From positions 2,809 through 16,854 of the forward strand of contig JAJQHF010000113.1 of assembly GCA_021199975.1 (NCBI GenBank): a stretch of 14,046 nucleotides of DNA, in the 5' to 3' direction. Each line of letters starts with the position of its first letter. The first letter of the stretch is position 1. The translations under genes were made by a program, and so were the position numbers. A model generated the notes under the pieces. The model was not told the origin of the DNA. It saw nothing but the letters and a program-made list of their open reading frames with translations, and ran no database searches. Shown piece by piece: positions 6,286-13,994 of this stretch. The DNA is from Candidatus Gastranaerophilales bacterium. GTDB taxonomy: Bacteria > Cyanobacteriota > Vampirovibrionia > Gastranaerophilales > Gastranaerophilaceae.

Positions 6286-7410
6286 ATGAGTGCATGTGAA
6301 TTAAAAGAGAGTTTAGATGTTGTATTAAATTTCGCTCAGGATGAAAAAGAAACTGTGCTATTGGTTGATGATGAAGAAAATAACTTGCAGCTTTTAAGAA
6401 GAACCTTTCGTGGAAAATATAATTTATTGATGGCTCATAACGGAGTTGAAGCTTTAGATGTTGTAAAACAATATGGTGATAAAATCGCTTTAATTGTAAG
6501 CGACCAAAAAATGCCTGTGATGGAAGGTACGGATTTTCTAAAAAAGGTTAGAGAAACAAATCCACAAATAATAAAAATTTTGCTTACGGGGCATGTTGAT
6601 ACAGATATACTTGTTTCGGCAATTAATGATTGTGATTTGTTCCAATATATATTGAAGCCTTTTGAGGTAGAGGAGTTAAAAATAGCTGTTGAAAACGGAA
6701 TATCAAAATACTCAATGGCAAATAATAATAAAGTTTTTTACAACGAATTAAGAGAATTGTTCTATAAAACCATAAGAGCTATTTCAAATGCTTTAGATAC
6801 AAAAGATTCTTATACAAACGGACATTCTTTAAGGGTTACATTGTATTCAATGATACTTGCAAAAGAGTTAGGGCTTGACGATTCTTACATGGAAGACATT
6901 GAAATAGCAGGTTTACTTCATGATATAGGTAAAATTGCCATGCCGAAAAGTATTTTGTGTAAAAACGGCAGATTAACTGATGAAGAATTTTGTGTAATGA
7001 AATCTCACACAACCGAAGGTGAAAAAATTGTAATTAATATAAAAAAATTACAAGTAATTTCTGAGTGGGTTAAGTCACACCATGAAAAATATGACGGTAC
7101 AGGTTATCCTGACGGCTTAAAAGGGGAAGATATTCCTCTCCCCGGGCGCATTATTGCACTTGCTGATACTTATGATGCTATGACTTCAACAAGACCCTAT
7201 AGAAAAGCGCTGTCTCATGAGTATGCGATGTCTGAAATTAAACGCTGTGCAGGAACCCAGTTTGACCCAAGGTTAACGGAAATATTTGTTAATCTTTCGG
7301 ATAAAATTGACGATGCAAGAAGAAATCCGGAGGAAGCTTATCAAAAATATTCTTTCCTTGTAAAAAATATTGACTTTAAAATATTCTCAGAAGCTACTCA
7401 AGAGAGTTAA
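6286..7410 (+). CDS. Response regulator with HD-GYP output domain (RpfG-like)
   Basis: A two-component response regulator whose output is an HD-GYP phosphodiesterase, expected to degrade c-di-GMP when phosphorylated. Numbered from ATG 6286, the REC domain covers about 23-145: the acidic pair with DDEEN near 28-32, phospho-acceptor D73 in VSDQKMP, T101 in LLTG, and K124 in LKPF. The HD-GYP domain covers about 150-330: H180, H212-D213 in LLHDIGKIAMP, H241, HHEKYDGTGYP (265-275) and D294. All metal ligands are present. A TTG at 6283 could start the frame, but ATG 6286 is better spaced (6 nt) from GGCGG at 6275-6279. No histidine kinase gene is nearby, so the partner is unknown. The 3' end overlaps dnaE by 17 bp in convergent orientation. 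Confidence 0.92.
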   Translation: MSACELKESLDVVLNFAQDEKETVLLVDDEENNLQLLRRTFRGKYNLLMAHNGVEALDVVKQYGDKIALIVSDQKMPVMEGTDFLKKVRETNPQIIKILLTGHVDTDILVSAINDCDLFQYILKPFEVEELKIAVENGISKYSMANNNKVFYNELRELFYKTIRAISNALDTKDSYTNGHSLRVTLYSMILAKELGLDDSYMEDIEIAGLLHDIGKIAMPKSILCKNGRLTDEEFCVMKSHTTEGEKIVINIKKLQVISEWVKSHHEKYDGTGYPDGLKGEDIPLPGRIIALADTYDAMTSTRPYRKALSHEYAMSEIKRCAGTQFDPRLTEIFVNLSDKIDDARRNPEEAYQKYSFLVKNIDFKIFSEATQES

Positions 7411-10400
7411 CACTTATTGTCATATATTGGCTGAAGTTTTTTTCTAAGGTTTGAATTAAATCATTCGAAGTATCCAGCCAAAAATTTGATGATGCAAGTA
7501 TTTTGGGTTCATCATTTGCGCTGCTTGTTTTAAAAACAAGAGGATCACTTCCTTTAAAGTTAACTAAAATATCTTTTAATGCAACTAACGTCTCAAAAGA
7601 AATTTCCTTTAGAAATGAAATTGTTACAATATTGCTGTTTTCAACTGGCTTAATACTTTCAACGATAACTTGGGCATTATTTTCATCTCGTCTTGTATAT
7701 CTGCCAGACATTATAACTTTCTTTTCCTGTTCTATAAGTGAGTTATAACTTTGTAAAATTTTATGGAATGCAACGAAAGGAACTTCGCCTGTTAAATCTT
7801 CAATAACTCCCGCTTTAAGAAATTTTGTCGGGTCTTTTTTTGTTGCAATCTGTCTGACGGAACTTAGCAGTCCGCATATTGTAACAAAAGTATCATTTGG
7901 TAAATTTGGAAGTTCGTTGATATTATGAGTTGTAAGAAAAGGAAGTTTATCTCTTATTGATTCAAGGGGGTGGCTTGTCAGATAAAAGCCTAAATATTCT
8001 TTTTCAAACTCTTGTATTTCTTTATCGGAAAATTCTTCATCACTGCCAAACAGTTCAAAAGAGCGCATTTGATAGCTGCTGCCCACGGAATCCGCACTTA
8101 TTCCTGCGAATAAGCTGACTTGACCTAATTCTCTAGCTTCCATTTCTTTTGAAGCTGCGCTTAAAATATTCTCGATATTATTAAATATTTTTTTTCTGCA
8201 TGGTTCAAGACAATTGAGAACACCTGCTTTTGTAAGATTTTCCATTGCCTTTCTGTTTATTAACCTTGGATTTATTCTTTGAATAAAATCAAAAATAGAT
8301 TTAAATTCTCCGTCTTTTTTTCGTTCATCAACAATTGCCGCAAGCGCTGCTTCTCCTATTCCTTTTACGGAATTTAAACCGAATCTTATATTATTTCCGT
8401 CAGGCGTAAATTCTGCATTTGATTTGTTAATATCGGGAGGCAATACTTTTATGCCTGATTTCTGAGCTTCCGTTATATATAGTTGTATTTTATCAAGGTC
8501 ATCTTTTGAATTTGAAAGCATTGCACAAATGTATTCTACGGGATAATGTGCCTTTAAATATGCTGTTTGATAGGCAACAAAGGCATAGCAGGCACTATGC
8601 GACCGATTGAAACAGTATTTTGCAAAGCTTTCAATCTGTCCGAATAATTCGTCAGCGGCTTGTTCCGTCATCCCTTTTTTTGAAGCGGCTTCAACAAAAC
8701 GTACTTTTTGTTTTGCCATTTCTTCAAGTTTCTTCTTACCCATCATACGGCGCACCATGTCAGCTTCTCCGAGGGTATAATCCGCAAGAACCTGAAATAT
8801 CTGCATAATTTGTTCCTGATAAACAATAGTTCCGTATGTATCTTTTAATACTTTTTCAAGCAGAGGATGAGCATAGGTTATTTTTTGCCTTCCGTGTTTT
8901 CTTTCTACGAAGTCCGTAATCATGCCCGATTCCAAAGGTCCCGGTCTGAAAAGTGCAACAAGTGCACCTAAATCTTCAAATACGGAGGGCTTTAAATCTT
9001 TAACAAGTTTTTTCATTCCGGCTGATTCTAACTGAAACACACCATCCGTGTTTCCGCTCATCAACATTTTGTATGTCATTTCATCATCAAGAGGAATATG
9101 GTTAATATCAATCTCCTCTCCTTTTCTCTCTTTTATCATTTCAAGAGTCTGCATGATGATTGTAAGGTTTTTAAGTCCCAAAAAGTCCATTTTCAAAAGA
9201 CCTATTTTTTCGCAGTCTTCTTTCGGATATTCGGTAATGACATTTCCTTCTTTTGCGTACTGAACGGGAACTATTTCATCCAATGGCTGGTGTGCTATGA
9301 TAACACCTGCAGCGTGCATGCCCGTATTTTGTTTTATTCCTTCAATATTAATTGCTTCATCAATTATTTGCCTTATCAGGGCATCTTCTTCGTAAACTTT
9401 TTTTAAATCGGGAGAAACTTCAAGAGCTTTTCCTATTGTCATTCCGACTTCTGAGGGAACATATTGGCTTACTCTGTTTGAAATTTCAAACGGCAGATTC
9501 ATAACCCTTGCAACTGCTTTTATTGCCGCTTTCGCAGAAAGTGTTCCGAATGTTATAATTTGGCAGACTTTATCTTTTCCGTACTTCTCCGTTACATAAT
9601 CTATAACACGCTCACGACCGTCACCAAAATCTATATCGACATCAGGCATGCTTATACGTTCGGGGTTTAAAAAACGTTCAAACAACAGATGATGTTCTAT
9701 AGGGTCAAGGTCTGTAATTTCAAGGGCATAAGCGACAAGACTGCCCGCTGCCGAACCTCTGCCGGGTCCTACAGGAACACCGTGAGTTTTTGCATATTTT
9801 ATAAAATCCCATACAATTAAGAAGTAAGCATCAAATCCCATTTTATTTATAATTTCAAGTTCATACTTACATCTTTCTTCTATTTCGGGGGTTATTTCTT
9901 TATATTTTTCTGAAATTCCTTTTCTTACTAAATAACCTAAATAAGAAGGTATAGTATGATTTGATGGAACATCAAAAGAAGGAAGTATGTTTTCCCCCAT
10001 TTTTATTATTACGTGGCATTTATCGGCTACAACGGCTGTGTTTTCAATAGCTTTCTCAAATGTTTCGGCATCAAGCCATTTAAAGGATTCTCGTAATTCT
10101 TCGGGTGTTTTTACATAAAACTCGCTGTTAGGAAATCGAAAACGATGTTCATCCTCTTTTAACGCATTAGTTTGAATGCACAAAAGAGTATCATGCCAGG
10201 ATGCATCTTTTTTTCTTAAATAGTGGCTGTCATTTGTAATAACAAGGGGAATATCTAATTCTTGCGCTATTTTAATAATTTCAGGATTAGATTGTTTTTG
10301 TTCCTCTAGACCATGGTCTTGAAGTTCAATGTAGTAATCATCTTTGAACAGATTTTTATACCATTGGGCTGTTTTTCTTGCGTTTTCTTTTGAACCTCTG

Positions 10401-10837
10401 AGAACATCCTGTATTAATTCTCCCTGCAGACATGCGGAAAGGCATATAAGTCCTTCTGCGTGCTGTTCAAGTATTTCTCTGTTAATTCTGGGTTTATAGT
10501 AAAATCCGTCTATATGTGCTATACTTACAAGTTTTACAAGGTTTTGATAACCTGTATTATTTTTTGCAAGTAAAACAAGGTGGAATAACTCTCTGTTATT
10601 TGCATCTTTTTTTGTTATATCACCATGTAAGACATAAAATTCGCAGCCTAAAACAACTTTAAATTGAGCATCTTTTGCCTGTCTGTACAGTTCCATTGCG
10701 CCATACATTACACCGTGGTCAGTAACCGCAACAGCTTCAAAATTATTCTCTTTCGCAAAATTAATCAGCTCTTTATTCCGTATAGCCCCGTCCAGTAAAC
10801 TATATTCCGAGTGCACATGTAACGGTACATAGCGCAT
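7394..10837 (-). CDS. dnaE: DNA polymerase III alpha subunit DnaE
   Basis: Catalytic subunit of the chromosomal replicase, family C polymerase of the DnaE1 type; 1147 residues, normal size. The N-terminal PHP domain keeps LHVHSEYS (6-13), TDHG (39-42), E66 and NDSHY (202-206). Its metal site looks largely intact and could support intrinsic 3'-5' proofreading, as in other PHP-competent DnaE. The palm shows GPGRGSAAGS (357-366), the catalytic aspartates D401 and D403 in PDVDIDF, and D551 in MDFLGL. Downstream are a helix-hairpin-helix region (VKGIGEAAL, 834-842), QVSLF (906-910), which fits the beta-clamp binding motif, and an OB fold near 985-1060. The chain is continuous at Y741/C742, the split-intein site of many Cyanobacteria. 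ATG 10837 follows a strong GGGGAGGAAGG site at 10847-10857. The stop (TAG) lies inside the convergent response regulator gene. Confidence 0.97.
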   Translation of the reverse strand: MRYVPLHVHSEYSLLDGAIRNKELINFAKENNFEAVAVTDHGVMYGAMELYRQAKDAQFKVVLGCEFYVLHGDITKKDANNRELFHLVLLAKNNTGYQNLVKLVSIAHIDGFYYKPRINREILEQHAEGLICLSACLQGELIQDVLRGSKENARKTAQWYKNLFKDDYYIELQDHGLEEQKQSNPEIIKIAQELDIPLVITNDSHYLRKKDASWHDTLLCIQTNALKEDEHRFRFPNSEFYVKTPEELRESFKWLDAETFEKAIENTAVVADKCHVIIKMGENILPSFDVPSNHTIPSYLGYLVRKGISEKYKEITPEIEERCKYELEIINKMGFDAYFLIVWDFIKYAKTHGVPVGPGRGSAAGSLVAYALEITDLDPIEHHLLFERFLNPERISMPDVDIDFGDGRERVIDYVTEKYGKDKVCQIITFGTLSAKAAIKAVARVMNLPFEISNRVSQYVPSEVGMTIGKALEVSPDLKKVYEEDALIRQIIDEAINIEGIKQNTGMHAAGVIIAHQPLDEIVPVQYAKEGNVITEYPKEDCEKIGLLKMDFLGLKNLTIIMQTLEMIKERKGEEIDINHIPLDDEMTYKMLMSGNTDGVFQLESAGMKKLVKDLKPSVFEDLGALVALFRPGPLESGMITDFVERKHGRQKITYAHPLLEKVLKDTYGTIVYQEQIMQIFQVLADYTLGEADMVRRMMGKKKLEEMAKQKVRFVEAASKKGMTEQAADELFGQIESFAKYCFNRSHSACYAFVAYQTAYLKAHYPVEYICAMLSNSKDDLDKIQLYITEAQKSGIKVLPPDINKSNAEFTPDGNNIRFGLNSVKGIGEAALAAIVDERKKDGEFKSIFDFIQRINPRLINRKAMENLTKAGVLNCLEPCRKKIFNNIENILSAASKEMEARELGQVSLFAGISADSVGSSYQMRSFELFGSDEEFSDKEIQEFEKEYLGFYLTSHPLESIRDKLPFLTTHNINELPNLPNDTFVTICGLLSSVRQIATKKDPTKFLKAGVIEDLTGEVPFVAFHKILQSYNSLIEQEKKVIMSGRYTRRDENNAQVIVESIKPVENSNIVTISFLKEISFETLVALKDILVNFKGSDPLVFKTSSANDEPKILASSNFWLDTSNDLIQTLEKNFSQYMTISVNSLE

Positions 10838-10873
10838 TTAAATATTCCTTCCTCCCCATTGACATACTATTAA

Positions 10874-10901
10874 TTTATCACATTATTATTTTGAATGTAA
10901 A
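10874..10901 (-). promoter_or_regulatory. Likely dnaE promoter
   Basis: Read on the minus strand, TTTACA (10901-10896) is 5 of 6 to the -35 consensus. Sixteen nt later comes TGT followed by GATAAA (10879-10874), an extended -10. Transcription would start near 10867, about 30 nt before the dnaE ATG and just ahead of its Shine-Dalgarno. dnaE may therefore be transcribed independently of mtaB, which ends at 10944. Confidence 0.5.
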
Positions 10902-10915
10902 TTAAAGATGTTGTT

Positions 10916-10929
10916 ATGTTAAGTAACAT
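10916..10929. repeat. 14-nt palindrome upstream of the dnaE promoter
   Basis: ATGTTA (10916-10921) and TAACAT (10924-10929) form a perfect inverted repeat around AG, 15 nt upstream of the predicted dnaE -35. It could be a binding site for a dimeric regulator. As RNA it would make only a 5-bp AT-rich stem, and no T run follows in the mtaB direction, so a terminator is unlikely. Confidence 0.3.
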
Positions 10930-10943
10930 TTAATTTCGAGCAT

Positions 10944-12239
10944 TTATAATGTTTTACTGATTTTAGCAATCATTTTATTGTCATTTGATAAACCTGTTAT
11001 TAATATTTTCTGAAAACTGTTTTTATAAATGTCTTTATCATCAATTAATACATTTATATAGTTTTTGGTTACACCCTTTAAAAAGTTTGTTTTTTTATCT
11101 CGATTTTTTTCTATTATAACTTCATTTTGAGTGTTCAAATTGCTGTTAAAAAATTCAATCATTTTTTGATTTGATATGCATTGGATAATTCCTGCTCTTT
11201 TTTTCTTTTCTTCATTACTAATTTGATTTTTCATTAAATCGGCAGGTGTTCCTTTTCTTCTTGAATAAGGGAAAACATGGATTTTGCTCAATTTTAATCC
11301 GCTAAGATTATTAGCGGTATTTTCAAAATCCTCATTTGTTTCATCAGGAAAACCTGTTATTATGTCGCAGCCGATAAAAGGATTTGGGAATTTTAAATTA
11401 ATATAATCAACAAGTTCTTTTATTTGAGCTTCAGTGTAATTTCTGTTCATGGCTTTTAGTGTTCTGTTGCAGACAGATTGCAATGACAGGTGAAAGTGCG
11501 GACAAAATTTTTCGGCTTGAGCGAGAAAATCAATAAACTCTTTATTTAATTCCGTTGGATTTAAAGAACCGAGCCTATATCTTTTAATTTTTGTATCTTC
11601 TAGAGTTTGAAGCAAATCTTTCAAATGTTTCTCGGGTAAAAAATCCATCCCCCACTGTCCTATGTGAATCCCGGTTAAAACAGTTTCATAATAACCTTCA
11701 TCAGCAAAAAGATTTATTTGCTCAACAATATTTTCTATACTATTTGAACGGTTTTTCCCTCTTGCATAAGGAATTGTGCAGTATGAACATCTGTTGTTGC
11801 AGCCGTCTTGAATTTTAACGGAGGCTCTTGTCCTCGTTGTTTGATAAAGCTTTTCATATCTGAAAGTATTGTGGCTGAATATATCAGAAACACTATATTC
11901 GGTTTTATTATCCAAAATTTTGGCAATGTCATTTTTTTCGTAATTTCCAATAACAAAATCAGCTATATTTTTTCTTACAAGATTTTCTTTTTCAAGTTGA
12001 GCCATACATCCTGTAATAACCGTCCTAATTTTAGGATTTTCTCTTTTTGCTCTTCTTAAAAATGATAAGTTTTTATTATCGGCTGTATGAGTTACAGAGC
12101 AGGAATTTAATATATAATAATCTGCCTCTTTTATTTCATCGGTTTCAATATAGTTGTGATTTCCTAAAATTTCCGCAATTAATGCCGATTCAACTTGATT
12201 TGTCTTACATCCTAATGTTTTAATAATAAATTTGCACAT
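10944..12239 (-). CDS. mtaB: tRNA (N6-threonylcarbamoyladenosine37-C2)-methylthiotransferase MtaB
   Basis: Radical-SAM methylthiotransferase that converts t6A37 to ms2t6A37 in ANN-decoding tRNAs, stabilising codon reading. The N-terminal domain holds the three auxiliary [4Fe-4S] cysteines C11 (TLGCKTNQ), C47 (NSCSV) and C78 (ITGCMAQ). The radical-SAM motif CxxxCxxC is C147, C151 and C154 in CNNRCSYC. GSLNPTEL, HFHLSLQS and IGCDIITGFPDE follow in the TIM-barrel. The TLGCKTNQ and NSCSVTHTAD sequences point to MtaB rather than MiaB or RimO. The C-terminal 65 residues should be the TRAM domain, but it is quite diverged and lysine/asparagine-rich. At 431 residues the length is normal. ATG 12239 starts 4 nt after the galE stop, with AAGGG lying partly inside that stop, so it is very probably translated by coupling to galE. 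Confidence 0.93.
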   Translation of the reverse strand: MCKFIIKTLGCKTNQVESALIAEILGNHNYIETDEIKEADYYILNSCSVTHTADNKNLSFLRRAKRENPKIRTVITGCMAQLEKENLVRKNIADFVIGNYEKNDIAKILDNKTEYSVSDIFSHNTFRYEKLYQTTRTRASVKIQDGCNNRCSYCTIPYARGKNRSNSIENIVEQINLFADEGYYETVLTGIHIGQWGMDFLPEKHLKDLLQTLEDTKIKRYRLGSLNPTELNKEFIDFLAQAEKFCPHFHLSLQSVCNRTLKAMNRNYTEAQIKELVDYINLKFPNPFIGCDIITGFPDETNEDFENTANNLSGLKLSKIHVFPYSRRKGTPADLMKNQISNEEKKKRAGIIQCISNQKMIEFFNSNLNTQNEVIIEKNRDKKTNFLKGVTKNYINVLIDDKDIYKNSFQKILITGLSNDNKMIAKISKTL

Positions 12240-12243
12240 ACCC

Positions 12244-13230
12244 TTAATTATAACCGTTTTTATGATTTTTATGCCAATTCCATGCCGTTGATATTATACC
12301 GTCAAGAGTATCATACTTCGGCTGCCAATTTAGAATTTTTTTTGCTTTTTCGCTGGAGGCTATTAGTTTTGCGGGGTCGCCATATCTTCTTTGTTCAATT
12401 TTGTATGGTATATGTTGTTTCGTAATTTTTTCTGCGGTTTGAATTACTTCTTTAACAGAAAAACCGGTTCCGTTTCCCAAATTAAAAATATTACTTTCAT
12501 TACCTGCTTTTAAATATTTTACTGCTGAAATATGAGCTTTTGCCAAGTCGCTTACGTGAATATAATCTCTTATGCAGGTTCCGTCTTTTGTATCATAATC
12601 ATCTCCGAATACCGATATATATTCTCTTTTTCCGCAGGCAGTTTGTAATACAATTGGAATAAGATGTGTTTCAGGGTTGTGAAATTCTCCAATATTTCCT
12701 GAAATATGTGCTCCTGCGGCATTAAAATATCTTAAAGAAACGTAGCGCAATGCATATGCCGTATCAGCCCATTTAAACATTTTTTCTATAGCAAGCTTTG
12801 TTTCTCCGTATGGATTAGATGGCTGCAATTTATCATTTTCGTAAATGGGAACACTCTCAGGCTCTCCGTATACGGCGGCAGTTGAGGAGAATACTATATT
12901 TTTTATATTATGTTTTATCATTGTTTCTAATAGAGCTTTTGTTTTGCAGAGATTGTTATCATAGTATTTTAGAGGATTTTTCATACTTTCTCCGACAATT
13001 GAATATGCCGCAAAATGAATAATCGTATCAATTTTTTCTTTATTAAATACATTATCTAAAAAAAGTTCATTGCTTATATCCCCTTTATAAAATCTTGCTT
13101 TAGGGTGTACAGCCTCGATATGACCTGTTTCAAGATTATCAGCAACAACAGTATCTATGCCGTTTTCAATTAATTCATAAACGGTGTGTGAACCTATATA
13201 TCCTGCTCCCCCTAAAACCAAAATTGTCAT
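12244..13230 (-). CDS. galE: UDP-glucose 4-epimerase GalE
   Basis: Extended short-chain dehydrogenase that interconverts UDP-glucose and UDP-galactose with bound NAD; it supplies galactose for surface glycans and closes the Leloir pathway. The NAD-binding GGAGYIG is at 7-13, the catalytic serine/threonine region SSTAAVYG at 115-122, the catalytic pair Y141/K145 in NPYGETK, and RYFNAAGA follows in the substrate half. At 328 residues it is the normal bacterial size. ATG 13230 follows GGAGGGA (13237-13243) at 6 nt spacing, so the start is secure. It leads the galE-mtaB unit. No other gal gene is present, so a biosynthetic role (LPS or other polysaccharide, together with the glycosyltransferase and lpx genes) seems likelier than galactose catabolism, though this is inference. 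The sequence fits GalE better than relatives acting on other UDP-sugars. Confidence 0.94.
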   Translation of the reverse strand: MTILVLGGAGYIGSHTVYELIENGIDTVVADNLETGHIEAVHPKARFYKGDISNELFLDNVFNKEKIDTIIHFAAYSIVGESMKNPLKYYDNNLCKTKALLETMIKHNIKNIVFSSTAAVYGEPESVPIYENDKLQPSNPYGETKLAIEKMFKWADTAYALRYVSLRYFNAAGAHISGNIGEFHNPETHLIPIVLQTACGKREYISVFGDDYDTKDGTCIRDYIHVSDLAKAHISAVKYLKAGNESNIFNLGNGTGFSVKEVIQTAEKITKQHIPYKIEQRRYGDPAKLIASSEKAKKILNWQPKYDTLDGIISTAWNWHKNHKNGYN

Positions 13231-13250
13231 TTCTTATCCCTCCGTACTGA

Positions 13251-13279
13251 ATTATATAACATTTTGGATTTATTGTATA
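13251..13279 (-). promoter_or_regulatory. Promoter of the galE-mtaB unit
   Basis: On the minus strand TATACA (13279-13274, 4 of 6 to -35 consensus) is followed after exactly 17 nt by a perfect TATAAT (13256-13251). Transcription would begin near 13244, giving a leader of about 14 nt that is little more than the galE ribosome binding site. It lies in the 52-bp gap after the preceding gene. Confidence 0.6.
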
Positions 13280-13282
13280 TTT

Positions 13283-13858
13283 TTATGCAGTATATTCAAT
13301 TTGAGAGTGTTCTTCTGCTTTATCTATCATAGAATTAAATCTTTTGTGAGGAATATAAAATTCACCTAAATTATTTTCTGTAAATTTTTCTCTTTTTAAA
13401 GAAGGAATTTTGTCTTCTCCAAATGCGGTATAAACAGATAAATCAAAGCGGTCTTGAGCTCTTTTTACAATATATGCAAGCGTAGGTTCCGCTGCATTAA
13501 TATATTTGCTATTTTCGTCCATTTCTTCAATTAATGTGTATAATCCGTAATTTGCACCCGGTTCTGTTCTGTACCTGTGCGTTGTTTCTGCACAGGATAT
13601 GACTTCGCCAGTTTTATCATTTTGCAAAATATAAAAATCTCTGCTATTGTTATTTTCTGTATAAGCCTTATGAAAATCTTTTTTTATATTTATTGTGTTT
13701 TTGCTGCGGAATATATCTTTTCTGTCTTCTTCATTATTAGGATCCATTTTGTATAATGTTGCATTATTAGATTTTTGGGTTTTTTCATCCTTTATCTTAC
13801 AGGTTAATAAAGGTGATTTTCCAAATGTTTGCATTAAATTAATATTGTTTATTTTCAT
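13283..13858 (-). CDS. Small uncharacterised protein, possibly GNAT-like
   Basis: I do not recognise a characterised family. The 191-residue protein is soluble, with no signal peptide or membrane helix. It opens with a short asparagine-rich leader and TFGKSPLLTCKI (11-22). Residues 75-175 suggest a GNAT acetyltransferase-type fold: strand-like FYILQNDKTGEVISCAET (75-92), a second strand NYGLYTLIEEM (103-113), then AEPTLAYIVKRAQDRF (123-138) placed like the acetyl-CoA-binding helix, then LSVYTAF (140-146), and a final KREKFTENNLGEFYIP (155-170) like the closing strands. The usual Q/RxxGxG/A pyrophosphate loop is not clear, so it may be inactive or diverged. Similar openings occur, as I recall, in Gastranaerophilales proteins of unknown function. 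ATG 13858 has GGAGAG upstream (13867-13872). I see no good -35/-10 pair upstream. It may be read together with galE, 52 bp downstream. Confidence 0.75.
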   Translation of the reverse strand: MKINNINLMQTFGKSPLLTCKIKDEKTQKSNNATLYKMDPNNEEDRKDIFRSKNTINIKKDFHKAYTENNNSRDFYILQNDKTGEVISCAETTHRYRTEPGANYGLYTLIEEMDENSKYINAAEPTLAYIVKRAQDRFDLSVYTAFGEDKIPSLKREKFTENNLGEFYIPHKRFNSMIDKAEEHSQIEYTA

Positions 13859-13994
13859 AATTTACTCTCCGACTTTTGTTCAATATAGTAAATCCCCTAA
13901 TAAAATTTTTTGTTATTTGAATTTTTAATATATAATTTTTATTGTTAAGATATTGTAAATTCATTTAGCAAGCTGATTAGAAAGAGATAAAACA
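13859..13994. other. AT-rich divergent intergenic region
   Basis: Separates the minus-strand small protein from the plus-strand gene at the right edge. A plus-strand TATAAT is at 13931-13936, with TTGTTA at 13910-13915 at a short 15-nt spacing. A second extended -10-like TGTTAAGAT is at 13943-13951. The minus-strand ribosome binding site is CTCTCC at 13867-13872. I see no RNA gene or strong hairpin. Confidence 0.4.

Noticed and set aside
9098..9406. Open frame of 102 codons on the plus strand inside dnaE, and similar frames inside lpxI, galE, mtaB and pit.
   Set aside because: They lie wholly opposite well-conserved genes, have no ribosome binding sites of note, and encode low-complexity, implausible proteins.
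11735..11956. Minus-strand frame of 73 codons within mtaB, suggesting a frameshift.
   Set aside because: mtaB is intact in its own frame with all three radical-SAM and three auxiliary cysteines; this frame is incidental.
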